Of a stretch of DNA of 64,000 bases, positions 37,001 through 45,710 are shown piece by piece. The notes beneath the pieces are model-generated. The model ran no database searches and was not told the DNA's origin. It worked only from the letters and a program-made list of their open reading frames with translations. Source of the stretch: CAYQVO01 sp964421085. Lineage in GTDB: Bacteria > Bdellovibrionota_C > UBA2361 > CAYQVO01. Location: the NCBI GenBank assembly GCA_964421085.1, contig CAYQVO010000015.1, forward strand, positions 10,582 to 74,581, given 5' to 3'. The translations under genes were made by a program, and so were the position numbers. Each line of letters opens with the position of its first letter. The stretch's first letter is position 1.

Positions 37001-37390
37001 TGGTATGTCACCGGCGATCTCGCGACTCTCGACGCGGACGGATTCGTGACGATCCGCGACAGGATTTCGCGCTTCAGTAAAATAGCGGGAGAGATGGTCC
37101 CTCACCAGGGGCTTGAAGACGCGATTCAACGAGTGCTCGGCGAACTTGATCCAGTGTGCGCAGTCGCGGGTGTTCCTGATGAAAAACGGGGCGAGCGCCT
37201 TGTCGTGTTCCACACCCGGGATATTGATGTAAGGGATGTGATCAGACAGCTTTCGGACCTCGGTCTTCCGAACCTCTGGCTCCCGAGAGCCGAAGATTTC
37301 CACCGCATAGAAGCGATTCCCGTTCTTGGAAGCGGTAAACTCGATCTCCAGGGGCTGAAGAAGCTTGCGGCGGAAGTGGCGGGCAGGTAA
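34007..37390 (+). CDS. aas: MFS-PlsC-acyl-ACP synthetase fusion (Aas/LplT type)
   Basis: This 1127-residue protein joins three parts. Residues 1-400 are an MFS transporter of the LplT type (about 12 helices). Residues about 405-610 are a PlsC acyltransferase with the HX4D motif NHISYFDPF and FAEGEPSR in place of FPEGTRSR. Residues about 625-1127 are an AMP-forming ligase with VFSSGSTGIPKGVMLSH, GYGCTE and WYVTGDLATLD. The set flips lysophospholipid inward, activates a fatty acid and re-acylates the lipid. GAGGTG precedes the ATG by about ten bases. Full three-part fusions are known in some proteobacteria and others. Confidence 0.93.
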   Translation: MNNSSLSFKALLLAAFTAAFDDLAIKTGILLLVASRTQNAFYAGSLFLALAVFPVLPSILLSPFTGLLADKIGKPVVLKITKVIEFILVLAGAYFVSQDQLAGCLVVALLLGVTTSFFTPLKYALIPELVDVQDLSVANGRILFAKYAAYVTGLVILGSATLGGYDVPVLLASLTSAAGAVGCVAAFLIYSDVRSPSEACCSWRRVAESWREIRGNRELFLAMLSFAVFLTIGAVFQLITTIYLPSTSGLTQVQTTLLLCSLCAGIAAGALIAGRVSLGKVEIGLVPAGAFGVALLLFVSAFAFHTYIALWVLYFFSGVFGGAAVIPLNSLFQMKSPREHRGAFLGISHAFSQIIVLGVSLLVLAAHALDSPDPRILFILSGAATIVVSIIALKHTPIALIRCINWIFTNTFYKLSVSGAENVPPQGGALLICNHISYFDPFLVSASLQRSVRFLVSRPLFKVPVLRQVLTTMRAIPISPKDKPKELVASLQAAREALQKGYLVCVFAEGEPSRVRHMLRFSRGLEHILRGLDNIPIIPAYLDQTWGSLFDRREGRYTFNMPREIPYPASVTFGPALPASSAVFEVRQTISELGTTAFSRRKRESRFLQLAFLKEAKSHPFRATLFESSGKKVPNIRALTGAFLMREALRPRFGESEKNIGIWLPPCIGAALANLAMLMGGKVPVNLNYTAGKEALDHSLSQAGIRTIITSRQVAAKLPPPQNAQHIFLEDIMESFNGKHRIFALLRMVLTPRWILQRMFITRDASHDDMATIVFSSGSTGIPKGVMLSHGNISSNVESMYNALAFSRNDMLVGVLPFFHSFGLTTCLWLPLIAGVKVVYHFTPLDAEVIGDMVAREKATILLGTPTFLLNYIRRIPREKFKSLRWVVVGAEKLRNNMAAAFTEAFGIIPFEGYGCTELSPVAMINVPDVKETGRDQVGNKPGTVGHPIPGVAVKVVDLETRKPVQLGEMGVLLVKGPNVMKGYLNEPAKTDEVVWDGWYVTGDLATLDADGFVTIRDRISRFSKIAGEMVPHQGLEDAIQRVLGELDPVCAVAGVPDEKRGERLVVFHTRDIDVRDVIRQLSDLGLPNLWLPRAEDFHRIEAIPVLGSGKLDLQGLKKLAAEVAGR

Positions 37391-37439
37391 CGCGGCACTT
37401 CCTGTTTTACAGTCTCATTTAAAATATTATGAAATAAAC

Positions 37440-38627
37440 ATGGATAAAGACAAAGATTGCGGATTGGAGCTGCCGAAAGGGGCGGTCATTTTTGTTTCCG
37501 TCCTCGCGCTGGCGGGGTTTTGCGTAGCCCTCTACCTGACCTGGCTTCATCACCAGGTTCACACGGACCCGCACTTTCACAGCTTTTGCGCAATGAGCGA
37601 TTCGTTCAACTGCGAGACAGTTGCGGAAAGTCCCTGGTCAGTGTTTCTCGGGCTTCCCGTATCCGTCTGGGGGATGCTGGCGTACGCTTTCATGTTCTTC
37701 ACGGCGGCGTACGGACTCGAAAAAAGAACGATTCAATTTGCGTTCCCGGCTCTTCTCCTCGCGGCGTCAGCCTCCGTGGTGACAAGCATAATCCTTGCGT
37801 TTGTTTCGTACTGCGTAATCTGTTCGTTCTGCCTGATGTGCTCGATAACATATGGAATAAACCTGGCGCTGCTTTTTGTCCTCGTCTTTTACGCAATTCG
37901 CTTGAAGTTTTCGCTTAAGACCGCCGCGGCTCGGATACGGAGCGTGCTTTCCGCAAATCGCGCGGCATTTCTGGTTTCCGGAATCGCGGTTTTCCTTCTT
38001 GCGATCTTTTACCCCAAATACTGGGTCAAACCCGACATGGCGGCGCACCAGGAGCAGATATCAGGAGTGACACCGGACGGGCATCACTGGACCGGGGGAA
38101 ACGATGCGAAGCTTGTTATCGTCGAATTCAGCGACTACATCTGCCCCCACTGCAGGCGGGCTCACGCCTATCAGCGAAAGCTTCTCTCTCTTAATCCCGG
38201 GAAGATAAAACTCATTCACCGCCACTTTCCACTGGATGACGCGTGCAATCCTGTGCTTGACACCCCCTTTCATCCAGGCGCGTGTCTTATGGCGCAGGCT
38301 GCCATCTGCGCCGGCAGGCAGGGAAAGTTCTGGGAGATGAACGATTATCTTTTTCCCAATTCGCGATCAGTCGCTCAGGACACCAGGAAGAATATCGAGA
38401 GCGCAGCGGCAGGCATAGTGCGGGATATGGCCGCGTTTCGCCAGTGTCTCGATTCGCCCGGCTCGAAAGATGAGCTTTCAAAGGATATTAACGAAGGATT
38501 GCAGTTGAAGTTGAACGGCACTCCGTCCTTTGTCATTGACGGAAAAGTTCATGTGGGAACAATCGATCCTCATATATTCAAGTCCCGCGGGATATCACTG
38601 CCCGAACAGCGGAAACATCACCATTGA
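37440..38627 (+). CDS. VKOR-DsbA-like thioredoxin fusion
   Basis: This 395-residue membrane protein makes or exchanges disulfides. Residues about 15-190 are a vitamin K epoxide reductase homologue with four to five helices, the loop cysteines in FCAMSDSFNCE and the quinone-site CxxC in CVICSFC. Residues about 225-395 are a DsbA/Trx-4-like domain with CPHC in YICPHCRRAH and the cis-Pro in NGTPSFVIDG. VKOR re-oxidises the fused thioredoxin, replacing a DsbA/DsbB pair. No ribosome site is visible before ATG 37440. The C-terminus ends in a natural KHHH. Confidence 0.9.
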   Translation: MDKDKDCGLELPKGAVIFVSVLALAGFCVALYLTWLHHQVHTDPHFHSFCAMSDSFNCETVAESPWSVFLGLPVSVWGMLAYAFMFFTAAYGLEKRTIQFAFPALLLAASASVVTSIILAFVSYCVICSFCLMCSITYGINLALLFVLVFYAIRLKFSLKTAAARIRSVLSANRAAFLVSGIAVFLLAIFYPKYWVKPDMAAHQEQISGVTPDGHHWTGGNDAKLVIVEFSDYICPHCRRAHAYQRKLLSLNPGKIKLIHRHFPLDDACNPVLDTPFHPGACLMAQAAICAGRQGKFWEMNDYLFPNSRSVAQDTRKNIESAAAGIVRDMAAFRQCLDSPGSKDELSKDINEGLQLKLNGTPSFVIDGKVHVGTIDPHIFKSRGISLPEQRKHHH

Positions 38628-38740
38628 TACGGGCCTCTTCTGCGCGGGGCGCGCGATGAACCTCAGGCAAAAGATCATCGATGAATTGTGCTGATGCGCA
38701 CAAAAATGTTAGGGATACTCGAAGGGGATCTTTTCGGAAA

Positions 38741-40105
38741 ATGAACAACTGTAAAAAAGCCGCCGTTTTCCCGGCGCTCATCGTACTGCTGATTTCCGCC
38801 GGCATTCTGCTTTTCAAGCCCTTCCGGGGTGAGAACAGCCGCAGGCCGAATATAGTACTGATCATAATCGACACGTTGCGCGCCGATAAACTGGGTGTTT
38901 ATGGTTTTCCCGGCGCGACGTCGCCTGAGATTGACGCGATGGCAAAAGAGGGTGTTGTTTTCTCCCGTGTTATTGCCCAGTCGAGCTGGACACGTCCGTC
39001 GATTGGTTCGATGCTCACATCGCGCTACCCGCGGCAGCTCGGCATTTATGATGAGAAGTGGGATATGCTTCGCGAAGAGGCCTTTACGCTCGCTGAAGCC
39101 TTGAAAGAATCAGGATATGCAACAATCGGGATTACTGCCAACCCCTCGATAAATCGCTTCTTCAAGTTCGACCAGGGGTTTGATCGCTACGTTGACAGCA
39201 ACGTGATTTTCCCCTGGATGAAAAAGGAGCCGGGAAAACGAAGGTCGACAAGACGATTTCGTCTGTGGCGGGCATCGGAGGTCTTTGAACGGGCGCTGGA
39301 AGAGGTGTCGAAACGCCCCGTAAATCCCTGCTATCTTCAAATCAATATCATGGATGTTCACGGCGGTATCCGGGTGCCCAGGCATGCAGCGGACGCTGAT
39401 CTCCGGCAATACAGCGACGCCGGGTACCTGCAAAGGGTGAGAGAATCTTCCCGGGACATAGGGAACTTCATCAAGGCTTTGAAGAGCCGCCCGGGATGGG
39501 AGAATACGGTGGTAGTCCTCACAAGCGATCATGGCGAAGGCCTGAGTGATCACCCGGCGGTGCCTAAATCCAGGACTCATGGGTTCGTGTTGTATAGGTC
39601 TCAGATATGGGTGCCTTTGATTGTTCATCACACCGGCTCACCCTTGTTTCGTCCGGCGGAAGTCCGTCAAACAGTCAGTCTTCTTGATTTGATGCCGACA
39701 ATACTGGAAGCGGTTGGGGCGGACGCTCCCGGGGACTTGCAGGGTCGAAGTCTCCTGCCCCTGTTAAGTTCCGGCAGGCCGTCAGCGCCGCCATCCCGCC
39801 AGATTTTCACGGAGACTCAACGGGGAACCGCAAATAAAAGCGCGGTTTACTCGGATGACTTCATTTACATTCAAAACCGTGACAACTGGGAGGGGGTCCC
39901 TCCCGAGGAGCTTCAAACGACCGAGGGAAAAGAAAATGGAACAGCGACAGACGTAGCGGGGAAGTTCCCACGGGAGGTAACGCAGTTAAGCGCTTCTCTC
40001 CGGGAGTTTGAAGAACGTTTCCCGCCCGCTGAGCGATCGAATTCGACTCAGTCGCCATCCCAGGCTGACATTGAACGACTGCGTACCCTTGGATATCTGA
40101 ATTAG
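38741..40105 (+). CDS. Sulfatase-like alkaline-phosphatase-superfamily hydrolase
   Basis: This 454-residue protein has an N-terminal signal anchor (residues 8-25) and the sulfatase fold: NIVLIIIDTLRADKLGVYG binds metal, LTSDHGEG is the second metal site, and THGF follows. The nucleophile region reads SSWTRPSIGSMLTS, so the C/S-x-P-x-R formylglycine motif is absent and a Thr or Ser would be the nucleophile, as in phosphoglycerol or phosphoethanolamine transferases. A phospho- or sulfo-ester hydrolase/transferase at the cell surface is likely. The start ATG 38741 is preceded by AAGGGGA. Ends in TLGYLN, a common C-terminus of this group. Confidence 0.8.
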   Translation: MNNCKKAAVFPALIVLLISAGILLFKPFRGENSRRPNIVLIIIDTLRADKLGVYGFPGATSPEIDAMAKEGVVFSRVIAQSSWTRPSIGSMLTSRYPRQLGIYDEKWDMLREEAFTLAEALKESGYATIGITANPSINRFFKFDQGFDRYVDSNVIFPWMKKEPGKRRSTRRFRLWRASEVFERALEEVSKRPVNPCYLQINIMDVHGGIRVPRHAADADLRQYSDAGYLQRVRESSRDIGNFIKALKSRPGWENTVVVLTSDHGEGLSDHPAVPKSRTHGFVLYRSQIWVPLIVHHTGSPLFRPAEVRQTVSLLDLMPTILEAVGADAPGDLQGRSLLPLLSSGRPSAPPSRQIFTETQRGTANKSAVYSDDFIYIQNRDNWEGVPPEELQTTEGKENGTATDVAGKFPREVTQLSASLREFEERFPPAERSNSTQSPSQADIERLRTLGYLN

Positions 40106-40177
40106 TGCGGGGTTATTGAGATCCCGGAGCCTTTAATTCAGCATAGAGCTGTCGGAAATCATCCGATTCCTCTCCAG

Positions 40178-40674
40178 ATGCGCATTTCGCACCCGGCTGC
40201 ACACCCGAACATCACCATATCGGGCGCCCGATCCGTGCGTTCTCCCATTACGGTTGAGATCCCTGCTTCCGGCGGTTTTTCGGTCAAAGGTCCTGTTGCT
40301 GTCGAAGGCGCCTCTCTTTCGGTACTTGGCCGCAGTCTTTTGAATACCTCCGGCAGGGTGAACATGCCCGTATCAGGTCCCTTGAAGCAGTTCGACGCGG
40401 TTCAGGAACACGTGAAAGAGGCCCGGATGGAAATATCAGTGTTCGCATTGAAACCGGAAAATTATCCATTAACGAAACAGCTGCTGAACCTGCGCTTCCC
40501 CTGCCTGCTGAGTCCCGGATTCTGATCGACAGCCTTGATGCTGATCTCAAAGGGCAACCGGCGCTATCGGCGATGCTCCGGGCGGAGAAGAGAAACGGGA
40601 AGAGCAGTGAGCTCACCTGCCGCACGCATACTTTGCCCCATTCCCGTGCAGAAGGACGCCTCCGCAACAGATGA
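40178..40674 (+). pseudogene. Frameshifted gene upstream of the fliH-like gene
   Basis: From ATG 40178 one frame codes for a G/S/V-rich start (SPITVEIPASGGFSVKGPV, VEGASLSVLG) and runs on to a stop at 40525. From about 40430 the frame shifted by one base reads convincingly (GNISVRIETGKLSI, PALPLPAESRILIDSLDADL, PALSAMLRAEKRNG) and ends at 40674. That second frame has no usable start of its own, and its stop overlaps the next ATG as ATGA (40671-40674), showing it is the coupled frame. So a one-base error or real frameshift lies near 40430. I do not recognise the family; an export-apparatus or hook-length protein is possible by position. Confidence 0.5.
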
Positions 40675-41336
40675 TTTTTCACGGAGGAACCAGGAAACTT
40701 TCCCTTTTTTTCCGCGAATACATCCATGTGCTGATTCATGCCCGCTATATTCCTCCGGACGACTCCCATCTTCTTTGTGAGGGACGGAGTGCTTACCAGC
40801 AGGCAAGGAAGGCAGCCGCCGGGCTTCTGAATGCAGCCCGCAGGCGGAGAAGCCGGCACTTTCAGCATGCCTTCGAAAAGGGCCTGGAGCAGGGCCGCAG
40901 CGAAGGCTTCAAGGAAGGCCTCATAACCGCACAAGCCCGGGCCCTCGAATCTCATGCGGCACTTGTCTCTTCGATAAAAGATGCGCAGGACGACTGCGTT
41001 TCGCTTGTCTTTGAATTGGCCCGGGAAATTTTTGGAACCGGCGCGGCAGTCCAGCACGGATTGGTGACGGCAAAAGTTGAGGAACTTATAAACGGAATGC
41101 TGAGGGCCCGGCCGCTCGTGATAGAAGTTTCGCCATCCCAGGCTGAGAACGTGAAAAAAGATATCGAGAGTGACTTGAAAGATCCTCATATCCGGGTGGT
41201 CCCAGGTGAAAGCATTGCCTGCGGGAACGCGCGAATAATCACCGAAGCAGGAAGCATTGAACTCGACTGGCAGAGCCATTTGAATCTTTTAAAGGAAAGT
41301 TATGCGGGCCGGGATACAGCTCATTCAGAGGGGTAA
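40671..41336 (+). CDS. fliH: FliH/SctL-like export ATPase stator
   Basis: This 221-residue protein has a basic Ala-rich helix (ARKAAAGLLNAARRRR), a glycine-spaced helix with GLEQGRSEGFKEGL, typical of FliH/YscL, and the C-terminal ATPase-binding domain ending ACGNARIITEAGSIELDW. FliH holds the export ATPase at the base of the flagellar or type III apparatus. The N-terminus looks somewhat more like SctL than classical FliH. Its ATG overlaps the upstream frame by four bases, and its 3' end overlaps fliI by 35 bases, so all three are coupled. The flanking flgE favours a flagellar role. Confidence 0.75.
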   Translation: MIFHGGTRKLSLFFREYIHVLIHARYIPPDDSHLLCEGRSAYQQARKAAAGLLNAARRRRSRHFQHAFEKGLEQGRSEGFKEGLITAQARALESHAALVSSIKDAQDDCVSLVFELAREIFGTGAAVQHGLVTAKVEELINGMLRARPLVIEVSPSQAENVKKDIESDLKDPHIRVVPGESIACGNARIITEAGSIELDWQSHLNLLKESYAGRDTAHSEG

Positions 41337-42651
41337 GGTTTCACCGGGGCACTCCTTCAGGCACAGAAGCGAGGGGCGCGTTACAGGGACGAGAGGGCCT
41401 CTTGTTCTTGCGAGGCTTCCTTACGCTTCAGTCGGAGACTCGTGCAGAATCGGCATAAACGGCCTTTCGGCACAGGTCGTCGGATTTGACGGAGAAATAG
41501 TCTCACTCGCTCCGCTGGACGGAACAGCGGGTGTACATATGGGAGCCCGGGTGGAGAACACAGGGCTGCCATTCTCGTTTGATCTCAGGTTCAATCCGTC
41601 CGGCCAGGTTCTGGACGCCCGCGGTGGTTTCGTAAGAAGCATTTCCGGAAAGAAAGAGAACAGAACTCCCGTAAGGCTCTTTGCAGACGCGCCTTCACCG
41701 AAGCCGCTGGAGCGTCTTTCGATCTGTGAGCCGTTCGATACAGGCATTAAATCAATAGATGCGCTGCTTACAATCGGAAAAGGTCAGAGAGTTGGAATAT
41801 TCGCGGAAGCCGGCGTCGGCAAGTCCACCCTTCTTGCGATGATTGCGAGGAACGCCGCAGCGGATGTGCGCGTCATAGCACTCGTCGGAGAACGCGGGAG
41901 GGAAGTCAACGCCTTCATTGAAGAAAGTCTGGGTGAGGAAACACGGGCAGACACGGTAATGGTGGTTTCCACATCCGACGAAAGCGCTGTTCGAAGAGCG
42001 CTGGCGCCTAAAATCGCCACATCGATTGCGGAATATTACCGCGCACAGGGAAATCATGTGCTTCTTCTTATTGATTCCCTCACCCGCACCGCGCGCGCCA
42101 TCCGTGAAATCGGACTTGCCATGGGTGAGATTCCCGTCCGTCATGGATACACCCCCTCGGTATATACTGAGCTTCCCCGTCTTATCGAACGCACCGGCTT
42201 CAGCAGCACGGGCGCAATTACTGCCGTATATACCGTTCTCACCGGGAACGACGGAGAGAACGATCCGCTCGGCGAAGAACTGAAGAGCCTGCTTGACGGG
42301 CACTTTGTCATGAGCAATTCACTGGCAGCACTCGGCATCCGCCCGGCCGTCGATGTGACGTCATCATGTTCGAGGCTCTTTTCGAGCCTGCACTCCCCTC
42401 AATATATCGAGAAGCGGGATCAAATCTGCAGACTTGTCTCGAGACTCAAACGGGACAAAGAGATCCTGATGCTCGGGGGAGTTCCTGATGCGGAACTCTC
42501 CAGAGCGCTGAAGATGGAGAACATGCTGTACGATTTTCTTTCCCAGTCTGCCTCTGAGAAATTCAGCAGAAAAGACGCGATGGATGCGGTGACGCGCCTG
42601 GCTGACGAAGCCGCAGGTGAAGATCCTCCGCCGGTTACCGCATCATGCTGA
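41302..42651 (+). CDS. fliI: Flagellar/type III export ATPase FliI-like
   Basis: This 449-residue F1-beta-like ATPase powers protein export. The Walker A motif is FAEAGVGKSTLLAMI, Walker B is HVLLLIDSLTRTARAIRE, and IPVRHGYTPSVYTELPRLIER plus GAITAVYTVL are FliI/SctN signatures. The C-terminal region is divergent (PAVDVTSSCSRLF instead of the common IDVLASxSR). A good AAGGAAAG precedes ATG 41302. Its last 17 bases overlap the end of flgE on the other strand. No fliJ follows. SctN of a non-flagellar system is the alternative. Confidence 0.85.
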   Translation: MRAGIQLIQRGKVSPGHSFRHRSEGRVTGTRGPLVLARLPYASVGDSCRIGINGLSAQVVGFDGEIVSLAPLDGTAGVHMGARVENTGLPFSFDLRFNPSGQVLDARGGFVRSISGKKENRTPVRLFADAPSPKPLERLSICEPFDTGIKSIDALLTIGKGQRVGIFAEAGVGKSTLLAMIARNAAADVRVIALVGERGREVNAFIEESLGEETRADTVMVVSTSDESAVRRALAPKIATSIAEYYRAQGNHVLLLIDSLTRTARAIREIGLAMGEIPVRHGYTPSVYTELPRLIERTGFSSTGAITAVYTVLTGNDGENDPLGEELKSLLDGHFVMSNSLAALGIRPAVDVTSSCSRLFSSLHSPQYIEKRDQICRLVSRLKRDKEILMLGGVPDAELSRALKMENMLYDFLSQSASEKFSRKDAMDAVTRLADEAAGEDPPPVTASC

Positions 42652-43903
42652 TCGTGTCTTTTATCATGGTAGTGGTCACGTTGAGCACCTGGGAATTCGC
42701 CTGGTAACCCCTCTGATAAAGCACAAGGTCGACGAATTCTTTCGCCATGTCTACTGTTGAACGCTCCAGCGAGGACCCGGCTGCCTCGCCGAATGGACCG
42801 CTCCCCGGAGCTCCAACCAGCATCGTGCCTGCATCTGTACCCGCTGCATAAAGGCTGTCTCCGACCCTGTCCAGCGCGTCGAGATTGGTGAATGTCGCGA
42901 GCTGAATCGAGCCGAGTACGACTCTTGTTCCGTTATCCATGATTGCCGTCACATCGCCATTCTTGCGGATCTCGTAACCCTGCACCTGTCCTGCAGACAG
43001 CCCGTCCCTTACGACGCCCGAAAGCTGCGACACGGAAGCTAGCTGTGTCATCTTGCTGAGGTCGATTGTGGCTGCCCCGCCAGTGCCTCCGGATGCGTAA
43101 GTCACGGCATTGAGCGTGATGGCGGCGGCCGATCCTTCGGGAAGCTTTCCATCAGGCCCGAATGTAAGGGTCGTCGTTCCGAGAAGCTGAGGCTTGCCCG
43201 CAGTTCCCCCGCTCACCTCTCCTCCGTCGATATAAGCCTGAACTGTCCAGGTGGACATGGCAGTCTTTGTCGAGGAAAGCGTGATGGTATGCACTGCTCC
43301 CTGACTGTCGAAAACTTCAAAGACTGAAATGTTCGATGAAGCCCTGCCCAGATCCGAAAACGTGGCAGGATCCGCCGGCGCTGTGCCGGAGGCGGAAGTT
43401 GCATCAAAGTTGCCGTAGAGGGTCACAGCAGAAGTTGCCTGGCCGGTAAGCTTGAGCTCGAGAAGATTTATCTCTTCAAGCGCGTCTTCGGCAGATCCAG
43501 GCTTGCGTCCGAGGACAGCGGCTCCGTCAGGCGTCGCAAGAATGCCGTCCGAGCGCATTTCAAAATTGCCCGCGCGGGTATAGTAATACGACTTGGAGGC
43601 TGCGTCTCCGACGACAAAGAACCCTGTCCCTTCAATTCCGACATCCAGCGGGCGCCCGGTAGACTCAATCATTCCGGTTTCCTGGATCGTTCGCACTGCG
43701 GCCAGAGCAACACCCGAGCCGCTCACCTTGTCGGAAGGTTCCCGCCCCGAATCGGGAACCGCGAGCAGGTCTGAAAATTCTGTCCGCGATCTTTTGTATG
43801 CTGTCGTGTTCATGTTGGAGACGTTGTCACCAACGACAGAAATGGCCTGACCATGCGCATTAAGTCCCGCGCTGCTGCTATAAAGTGCACCTTCCAGCCT
43901 CAT
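42635..43903 (-). CDS. flgE: Flagellar hook protein FlgE
   Basis: This 422-residue protein has the N-terminal D0/D1 hallmark of hook-type axial proteins (LYSSSAGLNAHGQAISVV, then GDNVSNMNTTAYKRSRTEF), the GTGFFVVGD strand, a variable D2 middle, and the C-terminal coiled part EFVDLVLYQRGYQANSQVL with TTTMIKDTISMMR. It forms the flexible hook. AGGAGGAAAGG precedes the ATG by six bases. It is alone on its strand and converges with fliI, sharing 17 bases of 3' end. Confidence 0.93.
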   Translation of the reverse strand: MRLEGALYSSSAGLNAHGQAISVVGDNVSNMNTTAYKRSRTEFSDLLAVPDSGREPSDKVSGSGVALAAVRTIQETGMIESTGRPLDVGIEGTGFFVVGDAASKSYYYTRAGNFEMRSDGILATPDGAAVLGRKPGSAEDALEEINLLELKLTGQATSAVTLYGNFDATSASGTAPADPATFSDLGRASSNISVFEVFDSQGAVHTITLSSTKTAMSTWTVQAYIDGGEVSGGTAGKPQLLGTTTLTFGPDGKLPEGSAAAITLNAVTYASGGTGGAATIDLSKMTQLASVSQLSGVVRDGLSAGQVQGYEIRKNGDVTAIMDNGTRVVLGSIQLATFTNLDALDRVGDSLYAAGTDAGTMLVGAPGSGPFGEAAGSSLERSTVDMAKEFVDLVLYQRGYQANSQVLNVTTTMIKDTISMMR

Positions 43904-44075
43904 ATCGCCTTTCCTCCTGGCGGCAAAACTTTCCGTCCGTGAAATGATTTCAGCCCGGACATAAAAAGAACCATTTCAGGCACTTCAACGGCCGAGAACG
44001 GCAAATAATGCCCGTCTTTCTGCCCTGCTGTTCCTCTGGTGAGAGATGAGCAAATGCCTTGCCAGGACGAAGATG

Positions 44076-45092
44076 CTAAATTTTCTCCGCTTCCCCTTGA
44101 GATTCGAGTGTCCGCACATCCGAGAAGCGGAGATTCTGCCTGTAGAGCGAGAAGAAGCCGAGCCCGACTATAAGAAGATACTGATAAGCATGAGTGATGA
44201 TAGCGAAGGCGACTCCCGTTTCTTCATTAACACCGAAAAGCACAAGGGCTGCGATGCAGCCCGCCTCATAAACCCCGATAAAACCGGGCGCGCTTGGAGC
44301 GGCGACTGCAAGAGCAGTTATCACTCCCACAGCTGTTCCCATCCATAAAGTTCCGGAAATTCCGAAAAGCGCGATGAACACCTGATAGCACAGGTAAATA
44401 GATGCCCAGACGGCGATTGACATGGCGATTATAATGGCCAGCCGGCGGGGATTTCGCACAACGGCGGTCGCAGAAAGAAGGCCGTCCAGAAAACGCTCAA
44501 TCTTTTTCCGCAGAGCCTCGGGCAGCGGCTGAAGAACAAAAGCCGCCACGCGCTGCACCTGAAAGGGGAGAAAAGCGCCCGTTATCAGAAAAAGCAGAAT
44601 AGCTATCGCAAGTGCGCCAAGAGCGAACGCGCCTTTATAGATAATCGCTGGAATTCCCGGGACGAAGGCAATCATCAGGGCAAAGCTCATAAGAACGAGA
44701 GAGAGATCGAAAAAGCGCTCTATGACGATGGAAGTGAACGTGGTGGGAAAAGCGATTTTTGTTTTGCGGGTCAGCATGTATGGACGGACGAATTCACCGG
44801 CCCGCAACGGAAGCACATAGCTTGCCAGATTCCCTGTCGTCAGGCAGTCGAAGAGGAGTGGAATCGGAGGTTTTTCCTCTCCGGGAAGAAGATATTTCCA
44901 CCGCCATGCTCTCAGAAACAAGTGCCCGAGAAAGAGAACTGTTGCAGGGATGAATGGCCACAGCTGTACCTCGGCAAGCGCAGAGATGACCTTCTTCCAG
45001 TCCATGCTCGCGAGAAGCCATACGAGGATCGCGCCGCTGATTGCGATTCCGGTAAAATAGTGGAATTTTTTCGACTCGATGACTCTCTTCAT
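44076..45092 (-). CDS. UPF0104/LPG-synthase-transmembrane-type membrane protein
   Basis: This 338-residue protein has about eight membrane helices. Family features are the AWRWKYLLPGE and LRAGEFVRPYML motifs near residues 63-110, ERFFDLSLVL, and the C-terminal APSAPGFIGVYEAG. This is the flippase-like half of lysyl-phosphatidylglycerol synthases, also found alone (YbhN, AglD-type) beside lipid or glycan genes. The exact substrate is unknown. No clear ribosome site; the AGGA before the ATG is too close. The 170-base space to flgE shows nothing. Confidence 0.82.
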   Translation of the reverse strand: MKRVIESKKFHYFTGIAISGAILVWLLASMDWKKVISALAEVQLWPFIPATVLFLGHLFLRAWRWKYLLPGEEKPPIPLLFDCLTTGNLASYVLPLRAGEFVRPYMLTRKTKIAFPTTFTSIVIERFFDLSLVLMSFALMIAFVPGIPAIIYKGAFALGALAIAILLFLITGAFLPFQVQRVAAFVLQPLPEALRKKIERFLDGLLSATAVVRNPRRLAIIIAMSIAVWASIYLCYQVFIALFGISGTLWMGTAVGVITALAVAAPSAPGFIGVYEAGCIAALVLFGVNEETGVAFAIITHAYQYLLIVGLGFFSLYRQNLRFSDVRTLESQGEAEKI

Positions 45093-45173
45093 CCTGGCAG
45101 CAGTGTCGCATACTTGCGCTGATTTTCAAGATACGCAGTGGCGGAAATCGGGGCTATCATATACATCTGGAGC

Positions 45174-45638
45174 ATGCACCTGAAAACCCTCACTGCACTT
45201 GCGTTGACAATTACCACAGTGTTGACACTTGCCGGGGTGACGCCATCTTTCGCACTTCGGCAGTACCGGTGTAACGGCCGGGTTCAGTATCGCCCGTGTG
45301 AGAGTGACGACGGTCTTGCTGCCGCATCGGCAGCTTCACCGTCAGTACGCAGGGGCCGGGCACGATGGACTCCAGCACGGCCGGGAAACAGGATGGAGCC
45401 AAGAGTTTTTGAAGATACTTTCGAGAAAGCAGGCGAGCATGAAGGAATATGGAGGGGGCAGGTCGCCGGAGACGGGCTTATAGAGCTGAAACTGTACATT
45501 TACAGGCGCGGCAGACTCGACACACAGAGATATATCGGCGCAGTTGAGCTTCACGGAGAAACGACTTTTTTTGCCTTCAAGACGACCCTCCCTGAAGGAA
45601 ACAACTGGACATGGGTGATCAAGGCCCGCGCCGGCTGA
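45174..45638 (+). CDS. Small secreted hypothetical protein
   Basis: This 154-residue protein starts MHLKTLTALALTITTVLTLA, a good signal peptide cut after TPSFA. The mature start LRQYRCNGRVQYRPC has two cysteines resembling the DUF4124-type opening. An Arg-rich middle is followed by a C-terminal beta-rich domain (IWRGQVAGDGLIELKLYIY, then FFAFKTTLPEGNNWTWVIK). No enzyme motif is seen. A GTG at 45138 would add 12 residues before the signal peptide and is less likely. Periplasmic by inference. Confidence 0.6.
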   Translation: MHLKTLTALALTITTVLTLAGVTPSFALRQYRCNGRVQYRPCESDDGLAAASAASPSVRRGRARWTPARPGNRMEPRVFEDTFEKAGEHEGIWRGQVAGDGLIELKLYIYRRGRLDTQRYIGAVELHGETTFFAFKTTLPEGNNWTWVIKARAG

Positions 45639-45710
45639 GCCGCGAGATAGACCATTAAAATATTCCCGTTCTTTCAGGATGTTATTACTTCTGGAGGATA
45701 ATTTCAAATC

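Noticed and set aside
36332..37303. 323-residue minus-strand frame opposite aas
   Set aside because: Shadow of the acyl-ligase domain with no recognisable protein features.
40671..42651. Full type III secretion injectisome
   Set aside because: Only stator and ATPase are present, and flgE is next to them, so a flagellar origin is simpler.
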